Assembly: GCF_029318685.1 (NCBI RefSeq)
Contig: NZ_CP119677.1
Coordinates: 3,153,001 to 3,217,000, forward strand
Direction: 5' to 3'
DNA length: 64,000 nt
Source: Ruminiclostridium papyrosolvens DSM 2782
GTDB taxonomy: Bacteria > Bacillota > Clostridia > Acetivibrionales > DSM-1351
The translations under genes and the position numbers were made by a program. Under the pieces are notes generated by a model that ran no database searches, was not told the origin of the DNA, and worked only from the letters and a program-made list of their open reading frames with translations. Below, piece by piece: positions 35,444-44,143 of the stretch. Position 1 is the first letter of the stretch. The number at the start of each line of letters is the position of its first letter.

Positions 35444-37279
35444 TCAATTAGTCATTTTTATGGGAATGGTTATATATATTGTAGTTCCTTTACCTTCTTC
35501 CGACTCAATGGATATAGAACCTCTAAATTGACTTTTAATGGCAATATTTGCAAAATACAACCCAAGACCTGAGCCATCTTTGCCTTTAGTTGTAACCATT
35601 TCGTTAAAAATTCTATCCTTTATCTCTGTTGGAATTCCTTTTCCAAAATCCTGTATAGTAAATAAAATACCTTCGGGCTTCTTGTCGGCTATCAAATTAA
35701 TTACACCGCCTTGACTATATGCCTGTGTCGCATTTATTACTGCGTTGCCAAGAATTTGAGTCAATGAAGAAATGTCTCCTTCTATATAAGTATCCTCACT
35801 AACATTTATAATACTGTTTAGGCTGCAATTGGACCTTTTTAACTCGAAATCCAACAATAGTTCAAGCTTTGAGAACACCTCCTTAACTTCAAATCTTCTA
35901 TTCTGGTTTCCAATCATACTGGCCGCCTGTTCTTTAACTGCGGTAATTATGTCTGACATATAAACAAGGTAATTTTTTATTGAGTCCTCCCACTTTCTCA
36001 TGTCAGATACAATTTCCAGATATTCAGAGTACTCCCCACTATTATTCATATCAGTTATCAGGTTCTCTATTTTGCGGGTATGGTTTTTCAGAGCAAGAAT
36101 ACCTCCCGATGATGACATCAGCGGAGATTTCATATTATGAGAAATACCACCTATAAGATTATGCAACGAAACTAATCTTGCCTTTTCAATCATTTGTTTT
36201 GCATTCTCTTCCATGAGCTTTATCACCTGCATATGCTCTGTCATGTCATGAAATAATATAAGTATCGCAATATATTGCTCATGAGCATATACATGTATAA
36301 TTTCTATTTCAAAGTAGCGTACGGTATTATTTATTAAGAATTCCTGCTCAAATTTGGTATTCTGGTGTGTTCCCCCCTTAGAAGTCATTTGGGATATTTG
36401 ATTTTTAAGATTATAAAAATTGTCATTACTCATGACTTTAGAAAAATCACTCTCATTTTGCTTTATTATTGAGCCAAATTCTCTTTTAAAGTTCTTGTTC
36501 ATTTCAAGAATTTTATTTTTATAATCTATTACTACAAACGAATCGCTTATGTAGTCTACTATACTCCTTATTGCAATAGGAAGGGTATCAAGAAACCTGT
36601 ATTTTCTTATTGCAACTGCCAAACACACTGTTGTAAAGCAATAACTCAATGCGTGTATGCTGTCCGGCAATGAAATAGGCAGATTTGAAAAATAGTTCAG
36701 ATATACCACATAATCTACTGCTATAGGCATGATTATACCTGATACTACAAAAAGTATTTGTTTTGTAAGGCAGTTTGTGTATTTCAAGCTGAAATATACA
36801 AGGTATAAAACCGCAAAAGTTGCATAAACCAATTGCCATGTACAATGAACATAATAATAGCTCCCAAACACCATTGTATTGGCATCTGCTGAAATTTCTT
36901 TTATAAAAAGCTTATGAAAGCTATTGGTAACAAGCATTACCGTACTTGTTGCAGGGGGAATGCAAATCAGTATATACGTTGCAAGAGAGCTGATTTTGTT
37001 CTTTACCAAGAGTATGCAAAGTATAATGAGAGTTGCAGGTAGAATAAATGCACAGACTGAACCCAAAAAGTAAATAAAGTATATTTTGTGTCCCGTAATA
37101 CTGTCCCATATAATATTTGACAACGCGAGTATAGTCCACATAAACAGTATAAAAATATTCAAAGCGCAGATATGATGCAGCTGCCTTGAATATTTTATAC
37201 TCTTTATTCTCATTAGGAGTACTAAATGTACTCCTGCAGAAAATAAATAAATTAGTATTTTTATTAGTGTTTCAAGCAT
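35444..37279 (-). CDS. Membrane histidine kinase (7TM-PAS-kinase)
   Basis: This 611-residue kinase has seven hydrophobic segments in residues 1-225, of the histidine-kinase 7TM type. A PAS-like region follows (~235-345, SFVVIDYKNKILEMNKNFK). The H-box is LIGGISHNMKSPLMSSSGG near 380. The ATPase domain has NAVINATQAYSQGG and GKDGSGLGLYFANIAIKSQF at the end. It lies 12 bp downstream of the REC-HTH regulator gene and should pair with it. The sensed signal is unknown. The divergent AidA/PixA-like genes are the likely output. Confidence 0.88.
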   Translation of the reverse strand: MLETLIKILIYLFSAGVHLVLLMRIKSIKYSRQLHHICALNIFILFMWTILALSNIIWDSITGHKIYFIYFLGSVCAFILPATLIILCILLVKNKISSLATYILICIPPATSTVMLVTNSFHKLFIKEISADANTMVFGSYYYVHCTWQLVYATFAVLYLVYFSLKYTNCLTKQILFVVSGIIMPIAVDYVVYLNYFSNLPISLPDSIHALSYCFTTVCLAVAIRKYRFLDTLPIAIRSIVDYISDSFVVIDYKNKILEMNKNFKREFGSIIKQNESDFSKVMSNDNFYNLKNQISQMTSKGGTHQNTKFEQEFLINNTVRYFEIEIIHVYAHEQYIAILILFHDMTEHMQVIKLMEENAKQMIEKARLVSLHNLIGGISHNMKSPLMSSSGGILALKNHTRKIENLITDMNNSGEYSEYLEIVSDMRKWEDSIKNYLVYMSDIITAVKEQAASMIGNQNRRFEVKEVFSKLELLLDFELKRSNCSLNSIINVSEDTYIEGDISSLTQILGNAVINATQAYSQGGVINLIADKKPEGILFTIQDFGKGIPTEIKDRIFNEMVTTKGKDGSGLGLYFANIAIKSQFRGSISIESEEGKGTTIYITIPIKMTN

Positions 37280-37291
37280 AAAAGCTTACCT

Positions 37292-37912
37292 CTATTTTTT
37301 TGCCAGATTAGGGGTATCTCCAAAATTGGCCTTGTAACAAAGCAAATAGTCTGTTGTTACTCTGAAAAGTTCTGCGAGTTTTTTTATGTTTTCCCCTGTA
37401 GGCTCAGTTTGATTGGTTTCCCAGTTTGCTATGGCTGTGCGGCCTACACCTAAGACTTTACCTAATTCTTCCTGACTTATGTTATGGATTCTCCTTAACC
37501 TTTTTAAACGAATACCAAAGCTTCCTTCTTTTCTTGAATGTTCTACAGATTTTCTTGCTGATTCAACCATAATCAGTATTTCTTCAAAATTTGCTGATTT
37601 TTCGCAATACATCTGAATATCAAGATTTTTAAGTGTCTCCAAACCCGGAGCTTCTTCAGCTCTTCCGGTAAGAAGCATAATGTACAGCTCATCATCTGTT
37701 TTTCTTATCTTTTCGGTTATTTGTTTTCCATTCATGGAATCAATAAAATAGTCTAAAATCAAGAGGTCGTAATTATTTTCCCTTATTGCATCAATGCCTT
37801 CCTTTGAAGTCACAAATCCATCAACAATATATTCGGACGAAAGATTTGCTTTTATTGCATCAATAACTCCCGGTTCATCATCAATAATAATTACTTTGAA
37901 TTGTTCTTCCAT
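37292..37912 (-). CDS. Response regulator with REC and XRE-type HTH domains
   Basis: This 206-residue protein has an N-terminal receiver domain (FKVIIIDDEPGVIDAI; phosphoacceptor Asp54 in LLILDYFIDSMNG; Thr in MLLTGRAEE). The C-terminal XRE helix-turn-helix is RIHNISQEELGKVLGVGRTA ... NWETNQTEPT. Receiver-XRE fusions are uncommon compared with OmpR or LuxR types. It heads a two-gene unit with the membrane kinase and diverges from two AidA/PixA-like genes. The TGACAT motifs in the shared 280-bp region are its likely targets. Confidence 0.88.
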   Translation of the reverse strand: MEEQFKVIIIDDEPGVIDAIKANLSSEYIVDGFVTSKEGIDAIRENNYDLLILDYFIDSMNGKQITEKIRKTDDELYIMLLTGRAEEAPGLETLKNLDIQMYCEKSANFEEILIMVESARKSVEHSRKEGSFGIRLKRLRRIHNISQEELGKVLGVGRTAIANWETNQTEPTGENIKKLAELFRVTTDYLLCYKANFGDTPNLAKK

Positions 37913-37958
37913 ATCGGCCTCCTCACCGTCATGCTTATTTAATTATTATACCGTATTA

Positions 37959-38184
37959 TGACATTTTACCAACTAAAAAAATTGAAAAATTTTTTAATAA
38001 TTCAAATAATAATATAAATTAGTTTTTTTAGCAATAAAATTTTCATTATTTATGACATTTATTATACTATATTTCCTAATTAATTGTATATTATAAATGT
38101 CTTTTTTATTACTCATATTTGTTTATAATGCAATTAATTTAATATAATCCACATATTGACATGTCATATTTAATGACGTATAAT
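37959..38184 (+). promoter_or_regulatory. Promoter and operator cluster for the AidA/PixA-like genes
   Basis: Perfect TTGACA (38156-38161) and TATAAT (38179-38184) are 17 bp apart. The -35 overlaps a perfect palindrome TGACATGTCA (38157-38166). Single TGACAT motifs occur at 37959 and 38053, the latter inside TGACATTTATTATA, with an inverted relative near 38089-38101. This fits binding by the divergent REC-HTH regulator. Confidence 0.65.
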
Positions 38185-38246
38185 GGGTTCAACAAATGAT
38201 ATCATTTAATGACAAAATCAACCAGATACCGAAAGGAGAGTTTAAA

Positions 38247-38672
38247 ATGACACAAGCTTCAACACCATCCCCGTCAGATTGTAATGTAAAAATTGTTATT
38301 TACGTTGATACGGCAAAGGCAAGGACAGGTTCAACCCAAGGAGTTTATATGGTAGATAACAGAGCACCTAAAAGCTACAACGAGGGAACCGCCTGTCTGG
38401 ATACATACTGTAACACTAACGACTATATTTGCTGGAGAATATTGCCTATTGATCCCGATACTCACGATTCAGTTGCTATTACAAGCTTTGACCAATCTCT
38501 TGCCTGGGGATACGGAGGACAACCAAAGGCTTCAGATAACACAAACACAGTTTGGGTAGGGAGAGCAGAAAATGCGGGTAGCAATCAGACACCCATCAAT
38601 ATTATTATTACCGAAAGTTATAAAAACCCTGTAACATTAAAAATCAATCCTGTTCTGAATGTTAATGGATAA
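38247..38672 (+). CDS. AidA/PixA-like inclusion-body family protein, copy 1
   Basis: This 141-residue protein starts at the ATG at 38247 after GAAAGGAGAG; the upstream in-frame ATG at 38196 lacks a ribosome binding site. It shows the AidA/PixA pattern: an N-terminal VKIVIYVDTAKAR strand, GVYMVDNRAP, CLDTYCNTNDYICWRILPID, DNTNTVWVGRAEN and a beta-rich end. This family includes inclusion-body proteins of Photorhabdus/Xenorhabdus and AidA of Burkholderia/Ralstonia. Function is unclear. It is cytosolic, with no signal peptide. Adjacent copy 2 is a diverged paralogue, so this is a tandem duplication. Confidence 0.65.
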   Translation: MTQASTPSPSDCNVKIVIYVDTAKARTGSTQGVYMVDNRAPKSYNEGTACLDTYCNTNDYICWRILPIDPDTHDSVAITSFDQSLAWGYGGQPKASDNTNTVWVGRAENAGSNQTPINIIITESYKNPVTLKINPVLNVNG

Positions 38673-38704
38673 TATTTTAAATAAAGTAAAGGAGGTCACA
38701 AGAA

Positions 38705-39127
38705 ATGACTGATACTATTGTTTTAAAAGCCCAGATAAGAGCACAAACCAAGATAGTAATAACAGTGGATACTTCCAGAGTTCTAAGTGGAGATACAAGA
38801 GGAATATTCATGATAGACAATCGCGCCGAAGTCGGAAGCAGTAATGAAGGCACTCTGGAACTGAGCACAAAATGCTATGCAGGAGATTATGTATCATGGT
38901 TGGTTAATCCTATCGATCCTGATACACAGGATGTAGTGTCCATAGCAGGATTCCAGATTTCAAGCGGAAATGTATTCGGTGGAGAAGGAAGTCCACAACC
39001 TGCATCAGATGACAATACTTATTGGATGGGGCGCGCATTTAATCAAGGAACCTCAACATATCAAATAAAGCTTCTTATAAACGGTACACATGTTATACAA
39101 TGGGACCCTTTTATAACTGCTGTTTAA
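38705..39127 (+). CDS. AidA/PixA-like inclusion-body family protein, copy 2
   Basis: This 140-residue protein starts at 38705 after AAAGGAGGTCACAAGAA, the strongest ribosome binding site nearby, suggesting high expression. It aligns with copy 1 over its length: KIVITVDTSRVLSGDTRGIF, MIDNRA, NPIDPDTQDVVSIAGFQ, DDNTYWMGRAFNQ. It keeps the family ending IQWDPFITAV better than copy 1 does. The two genes are co-transcribed from the promoter at 38156. Possible control by the divergent two-component pair is inferred. Confidence 0.7.
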   Translation: MTDTIVLKAQIRAQTKIVITVDTSRVLSGDTRGIFMIDNRAEVGSSNEGTLELSTKCYAGDYVSWLVNPIDPDTQDVVSIAGFQISSGNVFGGEGSPQPASDDNTYWMGRAFNQGTSTYQIKLLINGTHVIQWDPFITAV

Positions 39128-39172
39128 CATTTGAATAAACGTTGTAAATAGTTTTTTGATGATATAAATATT

Positions 39173-39232
39173 GAATACTTCATAATGGTTAATAGGTTAA
39201 AAATTAACTATTATGGAGTATTTTCTTTTTTC
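39173..39232 (+). terminator. Terminator after the AidA/PixA-like pair
   Basis: AATACTTCATAATGGTTAA pairs with TTAACTATTATGGAGTATT and is followed by TTCTTTTTT. Confidence 0.75.
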
Positions 39233-39239
39233 TGCCACC

Positions 39240-39811
39240 GTCTTAAACTGCAAATTGCTTACCCTTGTTTGGCGACGTATTGCCCCTGTATCGGATTTTC
39301 AATCTCTTTAGGATACAAATACCTCTGCAATTACTGAAAAGGTTTTTGAGGGCAATTTGAACGACTGTTCCTTTAAGCACTTTTCCGAACAAATTGTGCT
39401 ATATCCCTATGATTTTGGTGCTGGTTAAAGAGAGGTGGTCGCAGAGCGCCCCGTGCCGAAGCACAACCGCCGGCAATGCCGGCGGTGGAGTGGTTAGGTT
39501 TAGGTGGTCGGAATGAGCCATCGTGTGACAGGTAGGTGGTCGATATAGGTTGCAAGTAGCTATTTGTTGGCGTTTAAAAGGTGGTCTTTAAGGTGGCTGT
39601 TAAAACCTCTTAAAGATGCTTGAAGCTATCTATTACATTTTGCAACAATATTCTCATTTTTTACTTGCTCATTAGTTGCAAACCGCAACACCTTTGATAT
39701 AAGTTGTTTTATATATATTACTACGGCAAATAAAAATGCAGTATAAAGTATTCTAAAGTATATTCTCTATCGGTTGCATTTTCTGAATTTTATGTCTACC
39801 ATCGTGATAAG
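39240..39811. ncRNA. Candidate large structured non-coding RNA / repeat, copy 1
   Basis: This ~570-bp non-coding stretch is diverged from but collinear with 42610-43200. Shared blocks include GAGGGCAATTTG, GACTGTTCCTTT, CACTTTTCCGAACAAAT, TTTTGGTGCTGGTTAAAGAG, several GGTGGTC motifs, GGTGGTCTTTAAGGTGGCTG and CTTGCTCATTAGTTGCA. A GC-rich hairpin CCGCCGGC-AAT-GCCGGCGG here corresponds to CAGCCCGC-AAT-GCGGTCTG in copy 2, with paired changes. There is no ORF. The strand is unknown and I did not identify a known RNA class. Confidence 0.55.
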
Positions 39812-39844
39812 AAGAAAGGCCACATCAGCCTAAACTGTGTGACC
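39812..39844 (-). terminator. Terminator after the DUF2247-like immunity gene
   Basis: On the minus strand GGTCACACAGT pairs imperfectly with CTGATGTGGCC and is followed by TTTCTTCTT. A near-copy lies at 43201-43233. Confidence 0.65.
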
Positions 39845-39864
39845 ATTTCTACAGTGCATGTTCT

Positions 39865-40398
39865 TTAGTAGTTAAAATCCCCTTCAATCTTATTCGAAAA
39901 CCGCTCTTTTTGACTATCCAAGTAGCTTTTCCACTTCTTATATAGACGTGCCTCATTTAATTCTAATGAGCCTAAATCAGGTTCATCAGATGGCATATAA
40001 CGAATAAAAGTGGCAATAAGCTCTGGATAATCAAAGTCAGCATATAGCTGTTCAACTATACTAAGTGGGTCTGAATAGCTATTTTTATGTTTATATACCC
40101 ACTCTAATAATAAATACAACCATTTCTCAATCATGATTTCATCATTTTCATCAGTAACTTGATTAGCTAACTTCATTAAAAATGGATAAACTGATTCAGA
40201 TTCACTCTTATGTAAAGATACTAAATCCATTACTTGCTGAGGGAAATCGTCATTACAAGAAACCTCAGTAATAGCATGTTCAATTGCAGCGTCTGGTGGA
40301 AGGTACTTTTTTTCAATTCCGTATAGAATGTCCTTCCATGTTAATTTAACTTGCTTTGATACAAAATCATAATCTACCGATATCGCTAAACCGTCCAT
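39865..40398 (-). CDS. Probable immunity protein (DUF2247-like)
   Basis: This 177-residue acidic, helical protein lies 11 bp downstream of a toxin tip, the standard place for a cognate immunity gene. It contains WKDILYGIEKKYLPPDAAIE, EKWLYLLLEWVYKHKN, YSDPLSIVEQLYADFDYPE and FIRYMPSDEPD. These resemble the DUF2247 family often found beside polymorphic toxins. It has no signal peptide, so it should act in the cytoplasm. The family call is from memory and moderate. Confidence 0.6.
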   Translation of the reverse strand: MDGLAISVDYDFVSKQVKLTWKDILYGIEKKYLPPDAAIEHAITEVSCNDDFPQQVMDLVSLHKSESESVYPFLMKLANQVTDENDEIMIEKWLYLLLEWVYKHKNSYSDPLSIVEQLYADFDYPELIATFIRYMPSDEPDLGSLELNEARLYKKWKSYLDSQKERFSNKIEGDFNY

Positions 40399-40409
40399 TA
40401 TTTACCTCC

Positions 40410-40820
40410 CTATTTCACAACTTGATTCGGAATACCATTAATTATACCACCTTGAATAAAGCGTTGATGTGATACCTGTCCATTTGGTTCTAATATGTAT
40501 TCATATATACCACTTTTTCCATTAAGTTCCCCTTTGGTTTGAAGAAGAGTTCTATTTACTTTATCTCCTCCACGGATACTAAATGTCCTACCTGCTGCAA
40601 GTTGCTCTTCAGGTATAAAGCTAGCTGCGAGATGTCCAGGGTCAGATTTTGATAAAGCGGTACCAGTTCGTTCAGCATTAACTATTTCCTTTGCAGCTAG
40701 AGAAGACCTATATCTTTCAAAATCTGCAACATTATTAGCAACAGCCTTACCCGTTCCCTCACTACAGTAACTATCCTCATTATATAATTCCTGTCCCAAT
40801 TCCTCAATTAAAAAATGCAA
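40410..40820 (-). pseudogene. Orphan toxin tip (polymorphic toxin C-terminal domain), start lost to IS110
   Basis: This 136-residue frame resembles a toxin tip detached from its Rhs trunk. It has the linker [13 protein letters not shown] (compare NQGTGKAVPE in the ART cassette) and a C-terminal domain [17 protein letters not shown] ... [20 protein letters not shown] ... [20 protein letters not shown]. The Rhs core that should precede it is missing, and the upstream sequence goes straight into an IS110 transposase. There is no good ribosome binding site, so it is probably silent storage for recombination. The toxin activity is unknown to me. Confidence 0.6.
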
Positions 40821-40863
40821 ATAACTCCCAACACTTATATTACTGTTTTTGAATCAATTCTGA

Positions 40864-42126
40864 CTAATCTTTTTGATATGGTCTGTATTCCGTCTTTGAT
40901 TTCATCATGCCGTAAATTATCCTCACAAGCCGCCTTGCAACGCAAACTAAAGCCTGTGGCTTGTTTTTGCCCTGTTGTACCTTTTGCTCAAAATACTCTC
41001 TGAATACCGTATGTCTTGGCTTTCCTGATGATGAAACTGCCACCATTTGTATTGCAAGGAAGTGAAATATAGCATTTAATGCCCTATTGCCATTTCTACA
41101 CCTTTCATCCTTGCCCTTTCCGGCAGAGCTGAATTGTACGGGAGCAAGCCCCATAAATCTAGCAAGCTTGTCTGAGTCAGGGAAACGGTTAATGTCTCCA
41201 ATTTCAGATATCAATTGTGCTTCGGTTACAAGGTCAATGCCCGGCATTGTCTGAAGCTTATAGCCTGTTAAAGGCAGTAGCTTCCTCAATTCATAGTCTA
41301 TTTCTGCAATCAATTCCTTGTTATGTCTGATTTCCTTGACTATATTCTTGACGATAAAATCTCTTTCAGACTGTTAATCTTTCCTAGTGTCCCCATCCTT
41401 TTCAATCATGGCTATAATCTCATGGACACGCTGTATTTTCAGTGCTTGATGTACAGGCTTTATGGTTTCGTATATCTTTTCTGGAGTGCTATCCTTCACA
41501 TGCTCAGGCGAAGGGTAGTTCTCCCAAAAGCATAGTGCACTCTTGGCATCAATAAGGGCAAAGAACTTCCTGTAGGATGGGTATGCGTAAGAAAGCTGGC
41601 TATGTAGTTGGTTCTTGTTCATGACATTACTCTTTACAATCAAGTCACGTCTTTTTACAATCTGCCGAATAGTCCAGTAAATATCCTCATGCTTGGCATC
41701 CTGCAGAGTGTCTACCATATCTCTTAAAACTCTTGCAACACAATAAGCATCATAGGAGTCGTCCTTGAAAACAATAGGGTTTGAAAGCCTAACCGCACTA
41801 GTATAGGCAGGGTTTACATGTTTAACGTCATACCTTCTGCCAACAAGATAAGCAGCCAGATTTCTACCAAAGCCTCTGGTATCCTCAAGACCAAATATAA
41901 ATTCCTTTGTACCGCATATTCTCCTTACATCCTCAACGAATGCAGGAAATTTGGAAGGTCTGTTTTCAAACTTGATTTCACCAAGCTTGTGCATCCAACA
42001 GTCAATGATAACTGCGCAGTGCATGTCTTTATGCATGTCAATTCCAATAAAACAGGTATTTCTTTTTTGATAAATCCTTATCCTCTCCTTTTTCAATGTC
42101 TCCACTACTCTCACCGGCAACCTCAA
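40864..42126 (-). pseudogene. IS110-family transposase with in-frame stop
   Basis: The N-terminal part (41374-42126) has the DEDD nuclease start CFIGIDMHKDMHCAVI and FGLEDTRGFGRNLAAYLVG. The C-terminal part (40864-41313) has the transposase_20 region LQTMPGIDLVTEAQLISEIG, FMGLAPVQFSS and NRALNAIFHFLA. Both are in the same frame and are interrupted by a single TAA at 41374-41376. The protein is therefore truncated by a nonsense change, not a frameshift. The IS sits immediately upstream of the orphan toxin tip. The exact IS ends were not determined. Confidence 0.88.
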
Positions 42127-42609
42127 TTTAAGAGCGTTAGATTAAATCAGTGACCTACCTGCTGTCATTAACTTAACCCTCGCAAGGGAACGCCAACCTA
42201 TCTGTTAATAATGTGACAAATTACGTGATATAGGGAATCACGAGCCTTTATTCTGTTCTTCCGTTGCGTGAACTTTTTACTATCCGTAAATGCACTCGCA
42301 AAAGTACAAATTTCAATTGTGTGTGATGTTAACTCTGGTGAGAAGTGATTGCAAGTAGATTCTGAGAAAGAGACAAAACAAAAAACAGAGAAGAAAAACA
42401 TTTATCGTTTTATTCTTCTCTGCCTAATATTTATTTTGATATGCTGTTTTTTGCTAAGATTTCGGGGGAAGTAATTTTCCCCCTTAAAACCCCGGTTGCG
42501 TCCCAGTTTACCACAGATAAAAAAGCCTGACAAGGAGGGGTTCAGCATGAACTGAGGGTGCTGTCTCGTTGCTCTTGGTTGGAACTATTTATGTTTAATA
42601 TGAATCCTC
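42127..42609. other. Non-coding region upstream of the IS110 transposase
   Basis: I see no gene here. IS110-family elements carry a guide (bridge) RNA in a non-coding end, so part of this stretch may be the IS end, but I could not mark the boundary. Homology to the other ~580-bp repeat starts only near 42610. Confidence 0.35.
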
Positions 42610-43200
42610 ACTCATTGTCAGAAATCTGATGCAAATTATCTTACCCCTGTGTCGCGACGTGTTACCGCTGTTTCCGATTTTTAATCGGTTGTAGGGTACA
42701 AATACCCTTGCCAAGACTGAAAAGGAATTTGAGGGCAATTTGACGACTGTTCCTTTCGGCACTTTTCCGAACAAATCGTGCTGACCCCCATATTGATTTT
42801 GGTGCTGGTTAAAGAGAGGTGACCGCGGTGCGCCCCTCTCGGATTACATCAGCCCGCAATGCGGTCTGTGGCATTTGACATAGGTGGTCGCAATGAGCGT
42901 TAGTGTGTGGGATAGGTGGTCGAGATGGGTTGCAAACAGCCATTTACTGGCTTTTAAAGGGTGGTCTTTAAGGTGGCTGTTAAAGCCTCTTAAAGATGCT
43001 GACAGCTATCTATTGCTTTTTGCAGCAATATGCTCTTTTTCACTTGCTCATTAGTTGCATACCGCACAACCTTTGATATAAGCTGTTTTTATGTGTTGTA
43101 TAGTATAAAGTTGCTACGGCAAATAAAATGCGGTATAAAGTGTTTTAAATTTTTATCTATAGTTTCATATTATTAGACTTATGTCTACTCATATATTTAA
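42610..43200. ncRNA. Candidate large structured non-coding RNA / repeat, copy 2
   Basis: Collinear with 39240-39811 through all the blocks named there, with clear divergence between them. Here CCGATT-TTTA-AATCGG forms a clean hairpin near 42677, which is weaker in copy 1. The unit lies after the macrodomain gene terminator, as copy 1 lies after an immunity gene terminator. It seems to mark the 3' end of each toxin/immunity unit. Confidence 0.55.
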
Positions 43201-43233
43201 GAGAAAGGCCACATCAGTTAAAACTGTGTGACC
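43201..43233 (-). terminator. Terminator after the macrodomain gene
   Basis: On the minus strand GGTCACACAGTTTTAACTG pairs with itself through ACTG-ATGTGGCC and is followed by TTTCTCTT. It is the counterpart of the hairpin at 39812. Confidence 0.65.
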
Positions 43234-43761
43234 CTAAATATATTTCTTGTACTCCAAATAGTTTGCATCATCAAAGCAAACAAATATAACTTTCTCAATA
43301 CTGGTGTGCTCCAATAAAAGTGAAATAATTTTATTTACTGCTACTTTTGCCGCAATATCTTTGGGAAAGCGATATATACCCGTACTAATACAAGGGTATG
43401 CTATACTCTTTACATTATGCTCATGTGCTAATTGAAATGAATTTTTATAGCACCTATCAAGCAACTCAACTTCTCCCTTTGTACCTTCATTCCAAACAGG
43501 TCCAACCGTATGTATAACAAACTTTGCTTTCAAATAGCCTGCATTAGTTATAACTGCCTCTCCAATAGCACAACCACCTTGTTTATTCCTGATTTTTATA
43601 CATTCCTCTAAAATTTCTCTTCCTCCTGCTTTATGAATAGCGCCATCAACCCCTCCACCCCCAAGTAAGCTACTATTAGCTGCATTAACAATAGCATCAA
43701 CTTCAAGCTTTGTAATATCGCCTTTAATTACTGAAATTCTTTTATCAATAGCTTGGCACAT
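43234..43761 (-). CDS. Macrodomain ADP-ribosyl hydrolase-like protein
   Basis: A ~175-residue macrodomain with the start set at the ATG at 43761, which has AGAAGG nine bases upstream; ATGs at 43770 and 43791 are alternatives. It shows [59 protein letters not shown] and [11 protein letters not shown], the signature of MacroD/YmdB-like enzymes. These remove ADP-ribose from proteins or deacetylate O-acetyl-ADP-ribose. The neighbouring cassette ends in a putative ADP-ribosyltransferase tip, so a protective role is attractive. A terminator separates the two, so the link is positional. Confidence 0.9.
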   Translation of the reverse strand: MCQAIDKRISVIKGDITKLEVDAIVNAANSSLLGGGGVDGAIHKAGGREILEECIKIRNKQGGCAIGEAVITNAGYLKAKFVIHTVGPVWNEGTKGEVELLDRCYKNSFQLAHEHNVKSIAYPCISTGIYRFPKDIAAKVAVNKIISLLLEHTSIEKVIFVCFDDANYLEYKKYI

Positions 43762-43795
43762 AATTTCCATCCTTCTTATATTTTTTGTCATAGAA

Positions 43796-43831
43796 GAAAA
43801 AAGGCCACACCATCACAATGTGGCCTTTTTC
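43796..43831 (-). terminator. Terminator between the immunity gene and the macrodomain gene
   Basis: AAAAAGGCCACA and TGTGGCCTTTTT form a perfect stem with T-runs on both strands. Confidence 0.85.
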
Positions 43832-43837
43832 AGCTTA

Positions 43838-44140
43838 TTATTGCTTTGGTTCAGAAAAGTCATCTAAATCAGCTTTAATCTGCCTAAGTAAGTCTTCAAT
43901 GTTATCAAAGTACAAAGTTTTACTTGATTTAATTTTCTCACTTTCAACTTCTCCAACAAAGAAATCATATGTCAAATCAGTTAATACAGATAATGAAGCC
44001 ATATAACTGTTAATTGATAATGCATACTCTAGCTTCTTACCATTATGAATAACATCACTATCCACAGTAATCTTATTATTTGAACTACTAACATAATCGT
44101 TAATAAATTCTCTTATTTGTTGAAACATCTTGTATACCAC
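43838..44140 (-). CDS. Probable immunity protein for the ADP-ribosyltransferase-like tip
   Basis: This 100-residue protein begins MVYKMFQQIREFINDYVSSS and has a helical, acidic C terminus (FDNIEDLLRQIKADLDDFSE). It lies 3 bp after the toxin stop codon, so it is translated with it. I recognise no family. Its position directly after a tip domain and its small size support an immunity role. Confidence 0.6.
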   Translation of the reverse strand: MVYKMFQQIREFINDYVSSSNNKITVDSDVIHNGKKLEYALSINSYMASLSVLTDLTYDFFVGEVESEKIKSSKTLYFDNIEDLLRQIKADLDDFSEPKQ

Positions 44141-44143
44141 CTT

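Noticed and set aside
39373-39555. A 60-codon minus-strand frame in the first non-coding repeat
   Set aside because: It has no ribosome binding site and is not kept in the second copy, so it is not a gene.
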